Positions 37,562-50,600 of a stretch of DNA of 64,000 bases are shown here, piece after piece. Every line of letters begins with the position of its first letter. The first letter of the stretch is position 1. Source of the DNA: Allium sativum. Its lineage: Eukaryota > Streptophyta > Magnoliopsida > Asparagales > Amaryllidaceae. The stretch spans positions 360,775,863 to 360,839,862 of the forward strand of contig CM060915.1 in the NCBI GenBank assembly GCA_030737875.1, written 5' to 3'. The notes beneath the pieces were generated by a model, which ran no database searches, was not told where the DNA came from, and saw only the letters and a program-made list of their open reading frames with translations. A program made the position numbers and the translations under genes.

Positions 37562-37949
37562 ATCAAGAATATAACAAACATAGGATGTACATCATGTATA
37601 TCAATATAAGTGATCCTGACAAGATGGAAGTCATTTTAACATTGAGTAGAGGTAGGCAGTAGCGAGACAGGTTCATTAGGAGCCAGTAGAAGATGTTATA
37701 TAGCAGATAATTGCTTTAGACTCTCGCCCACTAGTGGGTAATAGAGGTAAATGACATAAATACATCTAACCTGTGTAATTTCCTTAGACTAAAGGGATTT
37801 TATCTATGTCAAAAAATGACATATATACATCTTACCATCAACTTTATTAACATTGGACATACTACACCGGACGCATCACAAAAAAGCCACATCAAACCAC
37901 TGCAAACTGACATCGAATGTGCTACCAAACTAATTGAAGAAGCAAAACT
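37562..37949. other. Unassigned, possible gag remnant
   Basis: Upstream of the Reina-like protease, gag would be expected, but stops in all frames and the lack of a Cys-rich knuckle prevent recognition. No other feature was seen. Confidence 0.35.
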
Positions 37950-38330
37950 CTACTCACGGACGCATTGAGAACCACCTTCAACAACACAAACATTCAATCC
38001 ACAGCAGCAAACCTCTACAGGTTGCAATTCCACCACATCACCTATATCATTAGAAAAAGATGATAAAACAGAATTAACATATGAAAATGAATCAAGCAGA
38101 ACACCCCCATAGTCAACACTGCCCAAAGCATGAACCACAACATCAAACCAAGAAGAATCAGGCAAGGACACATAACCATCCACACTCCTAGTATCACAGT
38201 CAGTAATATCACCTTCAAATCCAATAGAAACCAAATCAAAATAGTAGTATTCAACAGGGGATCAGGAATTCCATCATCCCCAACAAAATAAGAATAAGCA
38301 GAATCATAGAAGTGCATGTCTTCGTCCAGG
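37950..38330 (-). pseudogene. Unrecognised coding-like fragment
   Basis: Two overlapping minus-strand frames can be read as one protein with a shift near 38230: MHFYDSAYSYFVGDDG in one frame, then FEGDITDCDTRSVDGYVSLP and PDSSWFDVVVHALGSVDYGG in the other, ending with a Cys-rich tail. Composition (acidic, serine-rich, few charged repeats) looks protein-like rather than random, but I recognise no family. It lies left of a CACTA end and could be a captured exon or part of that element. Confidence 0.3.
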
Positions 38331-39284
38331 AAAACAAGACATAAACATCCGAGAGAACAGAATTAATATAACCATCTCAAATTGAATTATGAGAAACAAA
38401 CTAACTGTAAATGATTGGTAGCATATTCCTAAATTGAATTCTAAGAAATAGAATTAACATAATCATCTCAAGCCATGATACATGCTATAGCATTTTAACA
38501 AAAAATATAAGATGTCTTTTTAACCAAAAAAATAGAATCTACGAAATTATCTCTTAATTGCAAGAGTTTTAAACAAAAAAGAAAACTGGGTCCTTTTAAA
38601 TCTGAATGATCAAGAAAAGGAGGAAGAAGACAATTAGTTAACAATAATCAGGAAAAGCTTTTATGGCCAAAACGCTACACTTAAAACACCAAATTGGAAC
38701 TCTGTAATCGGCATCTCACTTGTTCACACCAAATCAATTACACAAGTATATACTGAAGCATGTTTTCTTTCATGCCTGCTCACTTGTTCACTCTAAAAGA
38801 AATCAAAGGTCATAAATTTGTTTAACTATTACTCGTAGTCACCACTTACCTCGCCTTCTTTCCCTACGCTGCACCACTTCAAACACTAGAGCAACCTTGC
38901 TTCTCCCGTCATTGCGAAATAATTCCCGACATTATTATAACTCCAAACGTCATCATCAACAATCAAGAGCGACTAAAACAAAAGGTAGTCGTGTAATTAA
39001 GTGAATTGGTAAGGAGTCGAACGAATATGAAGGGCGACAGGCTGGATCGGAAGAGCGAAAAAGGAGGAGGGAGGCGAGATTTAGGAGGAAAGAACTAGGG
39101 CATTCGTGGATGGAGAGAAAGGGAATGATTTTGATTTTAGGATTGAGGAATTTTGACAGGTTAGCAGTTTAATGTGGATGAGGTGTTTAGATAAAAACAG
39201 AAGGCAGACAAATGAAAAAAAGAGGACAGACATATGAAAAAGCAAGGCGGGCAGATGAAAATCAAAGGCGGATACTGTCTAATT
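38331..39284. other. Unassigned, possibly internal CACTA sequence
   Basis: No coding frame. A purine-rich block (39010-39130: GAAAAAGGAGGAGGGAGG and similar) and repeated GGCGGGCAGATGAAAA-like units (39190-39270) precede the CACTA subterminal region. Confidence 0.35.
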
Positions 39285-40340
39285 TTCAACGAGATTGTAT
39301 TGCAACGAATAATAATAGAAAGTGATACATTTGCTAAAAATATAGGTATAACAATTGCCAGGAAATGTCATTTGTAAAAAATATAGTTATTGCGACTGAA
39401 AGAATAACACAATTGCTAAAAATATTCTTGTTGCAACTGGCACAGAAGCATGGTTTATAATCATTAAATAAATTTATAGTTATTAAATTGTTACTAAATA
39501 TTAACTGTAATTTACTAGTTATTAATAATTAATTGCAATAAGTTATTAAATATAAGAAATAATAATTGATTATTATATTAACTAGTACTCATAAATTATT
39601 TAATCCTCTATTATAATAATAGTAATATTAATCAATTATCGTTTACTTATTAATTATGAATTTATTAATTATTAGTTATACGTATTCATATTTCAACTTA
39701 ATGATTAATTTTTATCCATTATTTCTTTATTACTAACTAATTATTATTATTTTATAATTATCTAATAATTTTACTATTTTTTAACTATTGATTATTATAA
39801 TTTGTTTATTATTAATTATTATTATTTGATTACAAATTATAAATACTAATAGTAATTACTAAATAATATAATGTTAATTATATTTTCCAGTTATTAATTA
39901 TATATAGTATAAATATACATATATATATATGTAGCTTATACTTCTTATATTATAATCGAATATTACTTGGGGAAAAATAATTTTTAAAAGTACGTTTTTT
40001 GTAAGTGGCTTTACCTGTTGCAAAAAAATTACAGTTATCGCAACTGGTGAAAACGGTTGCTAAATATATAATTTTTGCAACTGGCTTGAAAGCGTAGTTG
40101 CAAATAATATGTCTATTGCAACAGGAATGAAAGAGCAGTTGCTAAAAGTATGTTTTCGCAACAGGCATGAAAGCGCTGTTGCGAAAAATATGCTTTTCGC
40201 AATAGGAAGGAAACGCCTGTTGTTAAATTTTATCTATTGCAACAGCTATGAAAGGTCTGTTGCTTAATATCATTTACTGCAACTGACATTTGGGGCATGT
40301 TGCAAATAGCTAGTTGCGATAGGGTATTTTTCTTGTAGTG
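39285..40340. mobile_element. CACTA transposon right end with subterminal repeats
   Basis: The minus strand from 40340 reads CACTACAAGAAAAATACCCT, a classic CACTA terminus, followed on the right by TTT. Inside are at least a dozen copies of a TTGCAACTGGCATGAAAGC-like motif in both orientations (39285-39440 and 40010-40320), matching the subterminal repeats of the superfamily. An AT-rich block separates the two clusters. The left end was not found, so the element is truncated or its left end is unrecognisable. No TnpA or TnpD frame is visible. Confidence 0.65.
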
Positions 40341-41120
40341 TTTTAATGTTGCTCATATATATGTTGATGAATAAAATATTCGTAATATTAATGTTTTGCA
40401 TGACAAATTATTGAAGTGAAACCAATTTTTAATACAGTAGTGATAATGTGACATTCATGCATGACTAAATTTTCAAAAAAAGATACTCAAATACTATAAC
40501 TGATAAACATAAACTGTAGACAACAAAAAATAGAATACTAATAACTATCAAGGCATAAAACTGATACCTAAACACTGTGAAGAAATAAAATAATTGAAAC
40601 TGATACCTAGAACGATTACAAACTGATACTCAGTTCCTGCTACAATAAAATTAACCGCAAAACTGATACCTACAATGTTATAAAACTAATACCCAGCACC
40701 TGAAACAAAAAAATAATGTAGAATACCGATACCTACACGAGAGTAAAACTGATACCCACTGAATGTTCAAAGAGCATCATAACAAAAAAAATTAAAACAC
40801 TGATACAAACTGCTACCTGATGTATCATTGTAGGTATCATATGATACAAGTTATAAGATCACAGCAACATTATATACAAATGTTGAATTCATATCGGTGG
40901 GTATTATTGAGAATAAATCTCATTTTTGTGAGAATTGTATTGAATTGATTGCTATTATTTTTTTAATAAGTGTGTACTATGGAGAATAACTATTATTTTT
41001 GTGATAATTGAATTGAGTTGATTTGTATTATTTTTTTAATTAGTGGTTATCAGTTCGAATTAATGTTGGCTATGAAAAAAATCATTTACCAAAGAAAACA
41101 ACACAAAACTGCAATTTCTT
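40341..41120. repeat. Region of interspersed ACTGATACC motifs with a 73-bp duplication
   Basis: AACTGATACCTA-like words recur about ten times between 40500 and 40830 at irregular spacing. At 40909 and 40982 a 73-bp unit (GAGAATAA...TTTTTGTGA...) is tandemly duplicated. No coding frame is seen. It resembles the subterminal zone of a DNA transposon, but no terminus is identified. Confidence 0.5.
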
Positions 41121-41640
41121 GACACAGTTCTGATACACAAAGTCACAAAACTGATACCTAAAAAAATATAAAACTGATACCTAAAAACTACTATCATATT
41201 TTAAAGAAAAACTAATACAAAAAATGTTTACATCACAGTTTGATTGATTAAAATGAAATAAGTTCGACTGACTTACAAAGCTTATACAATAGTGCAACTA
41301 CAAAATTACCACAGCGACAAAATCACATGGAAAAAAATAGAACACAGTTAATACTATTGAACTGATACTTAAAAAAAATTATAAAACTGGTACCTAAAAA
41401 CTGATGCAATGTTTTAAAGTAAAACTAATATAAAAAAAAGTTTACACCACAGTTTGATTGATTAATATGAAATAAGTTCGACTGAGTTATAAAGTTGATG
41501 CAACAATACAACTACAAAATTAACACTACAACAAAATCACATGAAAGAAAAACACATAACACAGTTAAAAGAGGAAAACTGATGCCTTAAAAAAAAGCAA
41601 ACTGATACCTAAATACTGCTGTAATGTTTAGAAAAAAAAA
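41120..41640. repeat. 214-bp degenerate tandem repeat with ACTGATACC motifs
   Basis: CACAGTTTGATTGATTAA recurs at 41234 and 41448 in a unit of about 214 bp, with a third partial unit to 41640. Each unit holds paired ACTGATACCTAAAAA words. Confidence 0.7.
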
Positions 41641-42389
41641 ACATTTGGGTGCCAATTTTTGCAGTTTCGTATGATTTCTGGGTGTCGTTCGGTTGTCTGA
41701 AATGATGAGGAATTTGAATCGGTTGCTACTCAAGATGATTTCGTGTTTTTGTTACTTTTGATTTTTGAATCGATCGTTTGAAATTGAGCGAGATTGATAA
41801 ACGACGTATAATCGAGCGAGATTGGTAAATTATTGTTTCCCATGATAATTGAGGAGCTCGAAAATTCTGAAGATGACAATGAAATCGCTGGAGAGATGGC
41901 CGACACGATGGAAGATTTTATATATATATATATATAAATATATTGTCCTTCTGAATAAAAAATGAACATGAGCTGTCCTTCTGATTAAAAAATGGAACGG
42001 TTGTCCTTATGGTTAAATTTTAATGCTAATTGTCCTTGTAAATTGATTACCCTTTGTTTTTTTTTTGTTTTTTTGATTTATGTTTTTAGTTTGGTAATTT
42101 TAATTTCTACCAAAGTTCTATTTTTTGGTTTCACTTCTTTCCATATTCGCTTCCATACTCGCTTCATCCCTCAACGCAACATAATATTTTACATCATTTT
42201 GTTTTCAACGTTAAACCTTAAAATACAATAGTATTAAAGTAGGCAGCTGAGTCCATAAATATTGCTCTAAGCCATTTAGTAACGTGATGTTACATTATCG
42301 TTTGATTTTCTTATGTAAGATATATTGAAGTTGTATCTTAGAAACAATGAAATCACTTAAGCATGCATTATCAAAACGAGCTTCACGGC
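41641..42389. other. Unassigned
   Basis: Contains a short TA tract (41919-41942) and two copies of TGTCCTTCTGA-TAAAAAATG (41944-41995). A 79-codon minus frame (41730-41969) includes the TA tract and has no known motif. Confidence 0.4.
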
Positions 42390-42480
42390 ACGTGCTTCGT
42401 GCGTTGTCGTAGCACGCGCTTCGCACGTGATAATGGTACGCGCTTCGCACATGATAATGGTACGCGCTTCTCGCGTGGAT
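42390..42480. repeat. 24-bp GC-rich minisatellite with CACGTG boxes
   Basis: Four units start at 42390, 42414, 42438 and 42462; the consensus is ACGCGCTTCGCACGTGATAATGGT. Two units carry the palindrome CACGTG. The array is far more GC-rich than the several kilobases on either side. Confidence 0.85.
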
Positions 42481-44680
42481 TGTTATTCCTCAAATATTGT
42501 GTAGTTTATGTATGTGAGGAGATGTAGAATGCATAATTGAATATGTCAACCCGGTGAATATATTTTATTTAATATTTTAGTAGTACAAATATTTATCCGA
42601 ATACATACTAAGTACGATCAGGTAGAGAGATTTAGAATTGTGTGGCGCATCAGGAAGCACATGGATCTAAGCATTTTGAATGTATAAATATACTGCAAGC
42701 TCACCTTTGAATGAGTAAAGTTAGGTATGCGCAGAAGCAAATTTAAATGACTAAATATAGCAAAATTTAAATGAGTAAAAGTAGCATAAATACGAAGTTA
42801 AGGAAATTTGGGTTATTAATTATAACAGATTTGGCAGGCAAAGAATGGAAACGAGGACAGCAAAAATTTGCCTTTTCACATCCATCATGATTTGATTTTT
42901 TTTTCCATAAAAAAAAGAGTAATGATAAGCAAAAAAATGATAAAAACAACAAAAATAATTCAATTTTGGGAACGTATTACGACAGTTAAATTCAATCTTG
43001 GAGCATAAAACTACTTGCACTGGTGCCTAGAAATTATTTGTAGCTGTACTACACATTTTGTACAAACAGGTAGACCTTACACACTAACATTGCATGTCAG
43101 CTTCAAGTAATACTCATATGGAAAAGCAATATAGTCCAATGCATATCTAATGAGTGGAAAGCATTATTACCATTATTGAACATATATAGCCCTACTTAAT
43201 GAACGCAAATACATAAAGCGGAAGCAATACAGTCAGGGCAAAGCATTGCAATCAGTATAGTACATATTTAAGCAAAATTAATCTTATTTTCCCCTTTGTA
43301 TTGAAGGGGAAAAAACATGAAACATGGAATACAAAAAAAAAAAAAAACAGAGAAAGTATCCAAGTTGTAGATTCCTGCACGAAAGATTGTTGTTTTATGG
43401 CAATGAGATGAAGACATATATGGAGGAGTTCAAAGATATTGGGAAACAAATATATAAAGTGAGGTTTACCTGAAATTAGAAGCTTTCATAGAGCATGGAA
43501 GGATAAAAGGAAGAAATGTGTTGTTCCAGCGGTTGAGAAAGAAAAAGAAGACCATGTAAATTTATAGGTAAAATACTATGCAATTACAGGTTATTCAAGG
43601 AGGAGAAATATTAGCCGCTTACTTAAACTGGAAGAAATTGAAAGACGAAAAGAAATTGTACAAAAAATAGGAAAATAAATTGGAAAGAGGAAAGAAATAA
43701 TAGAGTGCAATTACTGGAGATATCTCGTTATTCAAGAGGAAAAATACCATCCGCATTTTTAAATGATGAAGTTTTTAGGGAAAAAACGAAAATGTCGCAT
43801 AATCAAATATCTATATCAAGAAAGTCTACACATTAAGGAAATTGAGATCTTGCATCAACAACAAGTGATGCATATCCAAACAATAGTCGCGGTGCTGCTT
43901 TAGCAAAAAAAGATGCAAATCCAAGCGACAATCTACTGGTTTAAGTAATCAACTCAAAACCATTATCATCCCTGAAAGCCAACCATCTACTATTCAGTTG
44001 GATGAAAATAATGCTCTGTTATTGAAATTGAAATTGCAATGAAAGGTTATGGGTTAGATGAATCTATGTATGGAACGATGGCTACACCATTAAGAATCTA
44101 AGATGCATTACTGAAGGAGAAACAAGGCCTGTACTTAATAAAGAATATACCATATACTTCAGAGGCAAGATTATCTCTTAAGCTCTTAGTTGCTTCCGTC
44201 AATTTTTGTGAGCTTACTGCTATTAGCAGATTTGAGTATATGATATAGGTGGCAGCTTTAATAGGTTGCATTTAGTTTGTCCGATGGCTTGGAATTTTCG
44301 AGTAATACTTTACAAATAGTAATTGTCCTTCTCTATCGTAATCAAGACTGATTCATTGTGACGTTCACGCAGACATCTTCGACAGTTTTGTTGTGGTGTC
44401 TATAGTGAAGAGCATCGCAATTAATATGATAGAGCACCACATTATCATCACTTTCGGGGCATGAGAAAAAGAAGAAGTCAAAACATTATTATGAAAAATT
44501 GCAAGGGGGGGTTCATGAATTGGCTATTGGAAAGTAAAGTTGTCAATGTAGAGTTCGTAATCCTGTAGATGAATATGAGTATTTATTCCAGCTTCATTTG
44601 ATCTATGGTGATTGTTATATGTAGATGAGCTCTAATCATCATATAACCAATGAATGCTAAAAGATGCCACTAAATATTAT
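42481..44680. other. Unassigned AT-rich DNA
   Basis: No recognisable gene. The longest minus frames (about 61-66 codons, 42767-43449) are phenylalanine/leucine-rich chance frames. A roughly 130-bp-spaced repeat (GCAATTAC..GTTATTCAAG-GGA-AAATA at 43578 and 43711) suggests decayed repeats. Confidence 0.45.
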
Positions 44681-44685
44681 GTACT
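44681..44685. repeat. Target-site duplication of the solo LTR, left
   Basis: GTACT, identical to 51088-51092. Confidence 0.9.
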
Positions 44686-47600
44686 TGTAAAGACCCGTAA
44701 CTTCCCCGTAAAGGAAAGCGGCGGATAGTTCGAGAACAAGTCACAACAGAATTCATACAAAAGAACATTTCATTGTATATTACAACAATGCATCAGATTA
44801 CAAAAATATACAGAGTATAAATGAATATTACACAGAAATATCAGAGATTTAAATTACATTTAAATACATAGCAGCGGAAAATAATACAATACACAACTAG
44901 AAGTAGATATACGGACACAAAGCTTTCCGGATATCGTTCCAGCTGTAAACCAGGATCCTGTGAATATAAATCTGCAAAACCAAAACTACTAGCTGCCCGT
45001 GTCAAAATAAGGGCACCCAGAGTTTAGGTTAAAACAATAAACTCCAGGTCAGTCATGTGACTGGTGTGAGAACTAAAACAGTTATTAATTCTTTATTTTA
45101 AAGTTAGGTAAATCAAGGGACCGCGCCGTATAACACGGAACGGGTTTCCTCCCAAGGATACCAGTGCATAAAACAAACAGCGCAATGCTAAATAAAGAAA
45201 AATGAAGCTGTTATAAGACCCAGGTCCTATCACACAATGCAACGCAAGCCGGGGGGATAGGGTTTTCCCTTATAACAGCCAAAGAATGCTTGATACGTTT
45301 AAAACAAATCATTTGATACTATAATAAGTGTACAGTGTTTAAAACAATTTCAAATCATAAGTATCAATCATAGGCGGCATGAGCGTCCCATGCCACTATG
45401 TCGCCATATATAGGTTTACAAATAAAACCGCAAATGGTACGTATTTGGAAATTGGGTTTCCTTCTATGAACCGAGGCCAGGGATCGTCCTCAACCGATTT
45501 TAGACAATCTAGCCCATGTCTAGGAACAGCCGCAACTGCTCCTTGGATCGTCAGGGCCGGTCCACCGATGTGGATTATTATGCCTGAACACTACGTTTCC
45601 CCGCCCTTTGGGGCGTAAATGAGCCAACGAATGACTCCATCGGACCCGGATCGTCCGATCTAACCGAGGCGCCTCGCAACAGCAACAACCACACATGTGA
45701 AAAGTATATAAATGTCAGGGCTGGTAGGTCACTGACACAACCTTAGCTAGAAGGAAACACATGCCCTCCCTGATGTCCTCTCCCGTCTGGTTCACAACCG
45801 GGGTGTGAGGCTCGCGAGTTCACGTTACACAAAGCTGTGCCACACAGGCTGTGCTTTGATCATCACCACAAGACTTTGCTTTTCAACAGAAGCCTCGATT
45901 AATTGCCACTTAGGCATGCCACACAGGCAATTCACTCCATGCGTTTGATATCCATCAATATATAACCCCTGAGCTCGTACGTCTCAGAGAAGGGCGTTAA
46001 GCAAGAGAATAAATTCTCCGCCGCCAAACAGATATATATTTAATAGAGATCAATCACACGGACTAAAATCCAATGTCAGACACACAGTCCCTTTACAAGT
46101 CCGTTCTGGGTCTGAACGAAACCGGAGGCACCTAGTACCCCGCATATCCATCGATCTCCAAGTACGTCTGGACGATCACCAACTGTTTCCATCTTCTTGG
46201 GTGTACAGCCCAATCAAGATCATCAGTAATTACCCAAACGACGTGAAGACCTCCGGTCTTCGACCATCGTCTTCATCTTCGACTTATCGTCGTATCAGTT
46301 ATTCAGAATGGGATAAACCCGGTCTTCCCGAACAACTCGCGTATATTTTAAATAAGTGTTACACAAACACAACATACGCCTCATTCCAATTCATCAGTCA
46401 CTAACCGTAAATTAATCAAGAGAATAATTCCCCAAATATTAACCCCGAAGGCCGAAACCAACATCAGATCAATATCCAAAAAACCATTCTGCTTGGCTAA
46501 CCGACAGTTAGTTTCTAAATTTCACATTTATAGGGAAAGGTTCCCATTAATTTTATCAAAGATAAATTCTTTAATTTATTCTTTAAACTACTTTTGAATA
46601 TCAATTCAAACTAGTCGAGATTAACGAACTTTACCGAAGTAATTATTTGTTTTAATTTCCCAATCCCAACCTATTCATCTCATGAAGTAAAACTGGTAAT
46701 ACTTCATATCTAACACCACAGTGTTATCGGTAATTCAATTACCATTTCACGTTCAAATCTAATTAAAGATTTAACTATCGCTTGGAGTAAAACTGTGATA
46801 CTCCATTCTCGATCTTTTCAATCTATTTAAAGATTCATTAAAACTCCACTTTGTTTTAATCTTTAACTGGGTTAAAGAATCAGTGTCATTTAAAACACAG
46901 TTCACGATAAACCCAAAATCACATTCCATTAATTATCGGGTTAAAGAACGAGTGTCATTTAAAACACTATCCACGATAAACCCAAAAATCAATATCCATT
47001 CAATTCCAATTAAATATCATTTAATTGGTACACTTCATTAAATCCAAATAAAAAGATTTAATCTTTTCTCAACTGGGTTCAAGAACAGTGTTAATGAAGA
47101 CACCATTCACGACAAACCCCAAATCACATTTTGATATTCAATACAAGGCTCTGAATAGAAAATATATCGGCTTATATTTAATATCGAATTCTACGATTAA
47201 CAAATGTCGTATTGGAAATAACGATATAAATATATATCTTTCAAATTTCCATAATAACATCTGTATAATCACGAATTCCAACATCGAAATATTCCGAAGA
47301 CAATTTCGATTCAAATTCATTCCAATGCAATCATTGGAAATTCTGGTTATTTTTAAAGCCCTTTTCAAATTCAATTTATTTATTTAAAAATAAATAGAAT
47401 TATAATTCTAGTTCAAAACTAGTTCATTTCGATAAAAAACTATTTTTATCTTTTTAAATATGGAGTTTTTCATCCCAATTCTTTCTAAATCATTTCTTAT
47501 GATTTTACACAAATTATTACTATTTTTAATAATTTTATCAAGGCCCGTACCGTCGATTTCCATCAATGGCCATCGAACTGCACTTACAGCGACCTTTTTC

Positions 47601-50600
47601 AAATTTTATTTGGACGTAACTCCAAATCCAACCGTTATATTTCAAATTTCTAACATTCATTAGAAAGTTCTTTTCGATACGAACCCAACGGTTCCGGTTT
47701 TAGGAGAATCCGATGGTCGGATCTCCCGTAATATTCGTTCGAAGTTAATGGTCGAAATTCGCGAACTGCCGCTGCGCGGCGCGTTCTATTCAGGCCATTT
47801 ATATTATATAGAATATATATAATATATACTTCATCGATTTCAATTCAAAACGTGCTTTATAAATCGTTTTAAATTCGTTTTCAAAACGGTTTCAACTTCA
47901 TATTCAATTTCAAATCAAAATTGAATATTCCAATATAAATTCATTTTAAATTCATTTCAAATCGATTTCAATTCAAATTGATTTCTAATTCAATTTCAGT
48001 TCGTTTTCAATTCAATTCAATTTCAATTCGAATTCATTTATATTCAATTCGAATTCATTTCAAAACGATTTCAATTCTATTCGAATTCATTTATATTCAA
48101 TTTCAATTTTAATAAAATCGATATAAATATCGTTCACGTCAAAATGGCGTCAATCTATCAACGCGGCTTCATATATTTAAATTTTCAAATATTCTACTTC
48201 AAATATTTCTTTTTCAAATATTTCTATTTCAAATATTTCTATTTCAAATATTCTATTTCAAATATTTCTATTTCAAATAATCTATTTCAAATATTTCTAT
48301 TTCAAATATTCTATTTCAAATATTTCTATTTCAAATATTCTATTTCAAAACCGGAATGAGGCCCAATCAATTACCATATAATGTTAATTATATGGATTTT
48401 CTACAACACATGTATATATCAATAACGATGAATAATCAACCATCATCCAAGGTGCATTCTACACTGTATAAGCATCAAAGATAAATATTCAACGCTTATA
48501 ACAGCTTGTCAATCCATCGATCGACATACAACTAAACAATCGAGATTAGTGTACGTCAAATATCATCCCAATACCCATGTGGGGTTTCAAACAATCAAAC
48601 ACAGATTTTTATTTGTGCAGTTGGGCGATGTGTAAAATTTATCATCCCAATCAATGTCCTTCAAATAGGTGTACATAAACAAACCGTCAGGTTTGTAAAT
48701 GAATATTTATTTATTCACATTCACGTTAAAAATTACATTTTTAACGATCAAACTATTTTATTCAACCTATGAATATTCTATTTGATTCATTTATTAAATA
48801 AAATGTTATCTTTATTTTTCTAACTTATTTTAGAAAATTTCGGCGGCATAACGGCACGATACTAGAAACGGGACGAGGCCTAGCCTAATCCCCGGTCTAG
48901 TGAAGGCCCACGCCATTCACACATCAATCAAATCAATTTCATTTCACCAAACAAATCAATTCAAACCAAATGATCTAACCAACTACACAACCAAACAATT
49001 TAACAAACAAGCCATCCATGATCTGTGGATGACGGGTGTCGGGTGCTACTAAACACCGTCTGCATCCTAGTATATACATAACTAGAAAAAGAAATTGAAG
49101 AGTGAGAAGTTCTCACCGAAAGCTATCCAATACCACGACTCTTCCTTTAGAGAAATCTTCATCGTTATCGCATCTTTGTCAACTTCGTTGCCCATAGCCA
49201 CTACATATATAAAAATCGAATTTTTTACTTCGCTATTCAATATGTAAAAATTGAATTTTTACTATGCTATTCAATATATAAAAATCGAATTTTTACTATG
49301 CTATTCAATATATAAAAATCGAATTTTGACTTTGGTATTCAATATATAAAAATCGAATTTTTACTTTGGTATTCAATATATAAAAATCGAATTTACTTTC
49401 ACTTCATATTTATAAAAATCAAAATTTTTTCTTCCTATTCAAATAAAAATTATATTTTTATAGCCTCTACTATAATAAAAATTATATTTTTATCATGCCG
49501 CTATATATATAAAAATCTCAACTCTTTGCTTCATTCACATATATAAAATCATATTTTCAATATTCTAAATATATAAAAACTATATTTCTAATACTCTCTT
49601 TATATAAAAACTATATATTTATCACCGTCTAAAGGTATATATATCCCAGATCTGAAATTTAAAACTCATTATATAAACAAAAACAAATAAATAAAAACTA
49701 CTTCCTATAAACAAAATCTCAGTTTTATATATATATATATCATATATGTAATAAACTCACATTTTATTTATAACACAATGCCTAGGAAAAACCGCATTTT
49801 TATTTCTTGAAATGAATAAAAATAAGTGTAAAAGCTCACGGGGGTGTTGGTTGGCGGAGGAAGGTGGCTGCAGGCGGTGGAGGTCCGGCACAGCCCGACG
49901 GTGGCGCTGGAGTGGGGCACGGCGGCCCTAAAACTGGGTGGCGACTGTTCTAATTGGTGTAAGGGCTTGCGGTACGAAGAGGAGGGAGAGGAGAGAGAAG
50001 GCGGCGTTGGAGGGGAGAGGTCGGATCCGGCTATGGCGATGGGCGACTCCAGGAAGAGCAGCAGCGGCGGTCAGCGGGGGTAGGGCACGACGAGGTGGTC
50101 ACGGGTTTTTTTCCATTTAAGGGAAATCGATTTTCTGAAGTCAACGAAGGAAAGGGGAAGGGGTTAAAGGAAAGAGAGTTATATAATATAATATATATAT
50201 TTAATTATTTTTAAAATTAAAAGCAACTTTTTATTTCAAGCTCGAAATCGAACCCACCGACTGTCATCCCTAGCGTATTACCCCCATTCCGAACACAATG
50301 GGATATGTACCGTAAGCCAATTCGACCGTTACGATCAGTTTCCGTTGGATTTAAAATATAAATCTTTATATATTCAATTTAAATGCACATTTCAACTTAC
50401 CGGGGCCACATACAGCCTCTAAAAATTCCCAAAAAATATTTTCTAACTTCGTATTGACGATACGGTCCAAACAAAACTAATTTCGTCGAATTATGAGACC
50501 GTTGGAAAAATGGCCATTTTCCAGTCGATTAAAATCAACTGAAACTGGTCAAACGCGTTTTCCTTTGCCAAACTCACACATTGATTCGAAAAATTATGAA

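Noticed and set aside
37861..37875. ACTACACCGGACGC as the left end of the CACTA element ending at 40340
   Set aside because: Lacks the initial C of CACTA and does not match the CACTACAAGAAAAA right terminus.
48144..48359. FKYFYFKYF repeat protein
   Set aside because: Pure translation of a TTTCAAATATTTCTA minisatellite.
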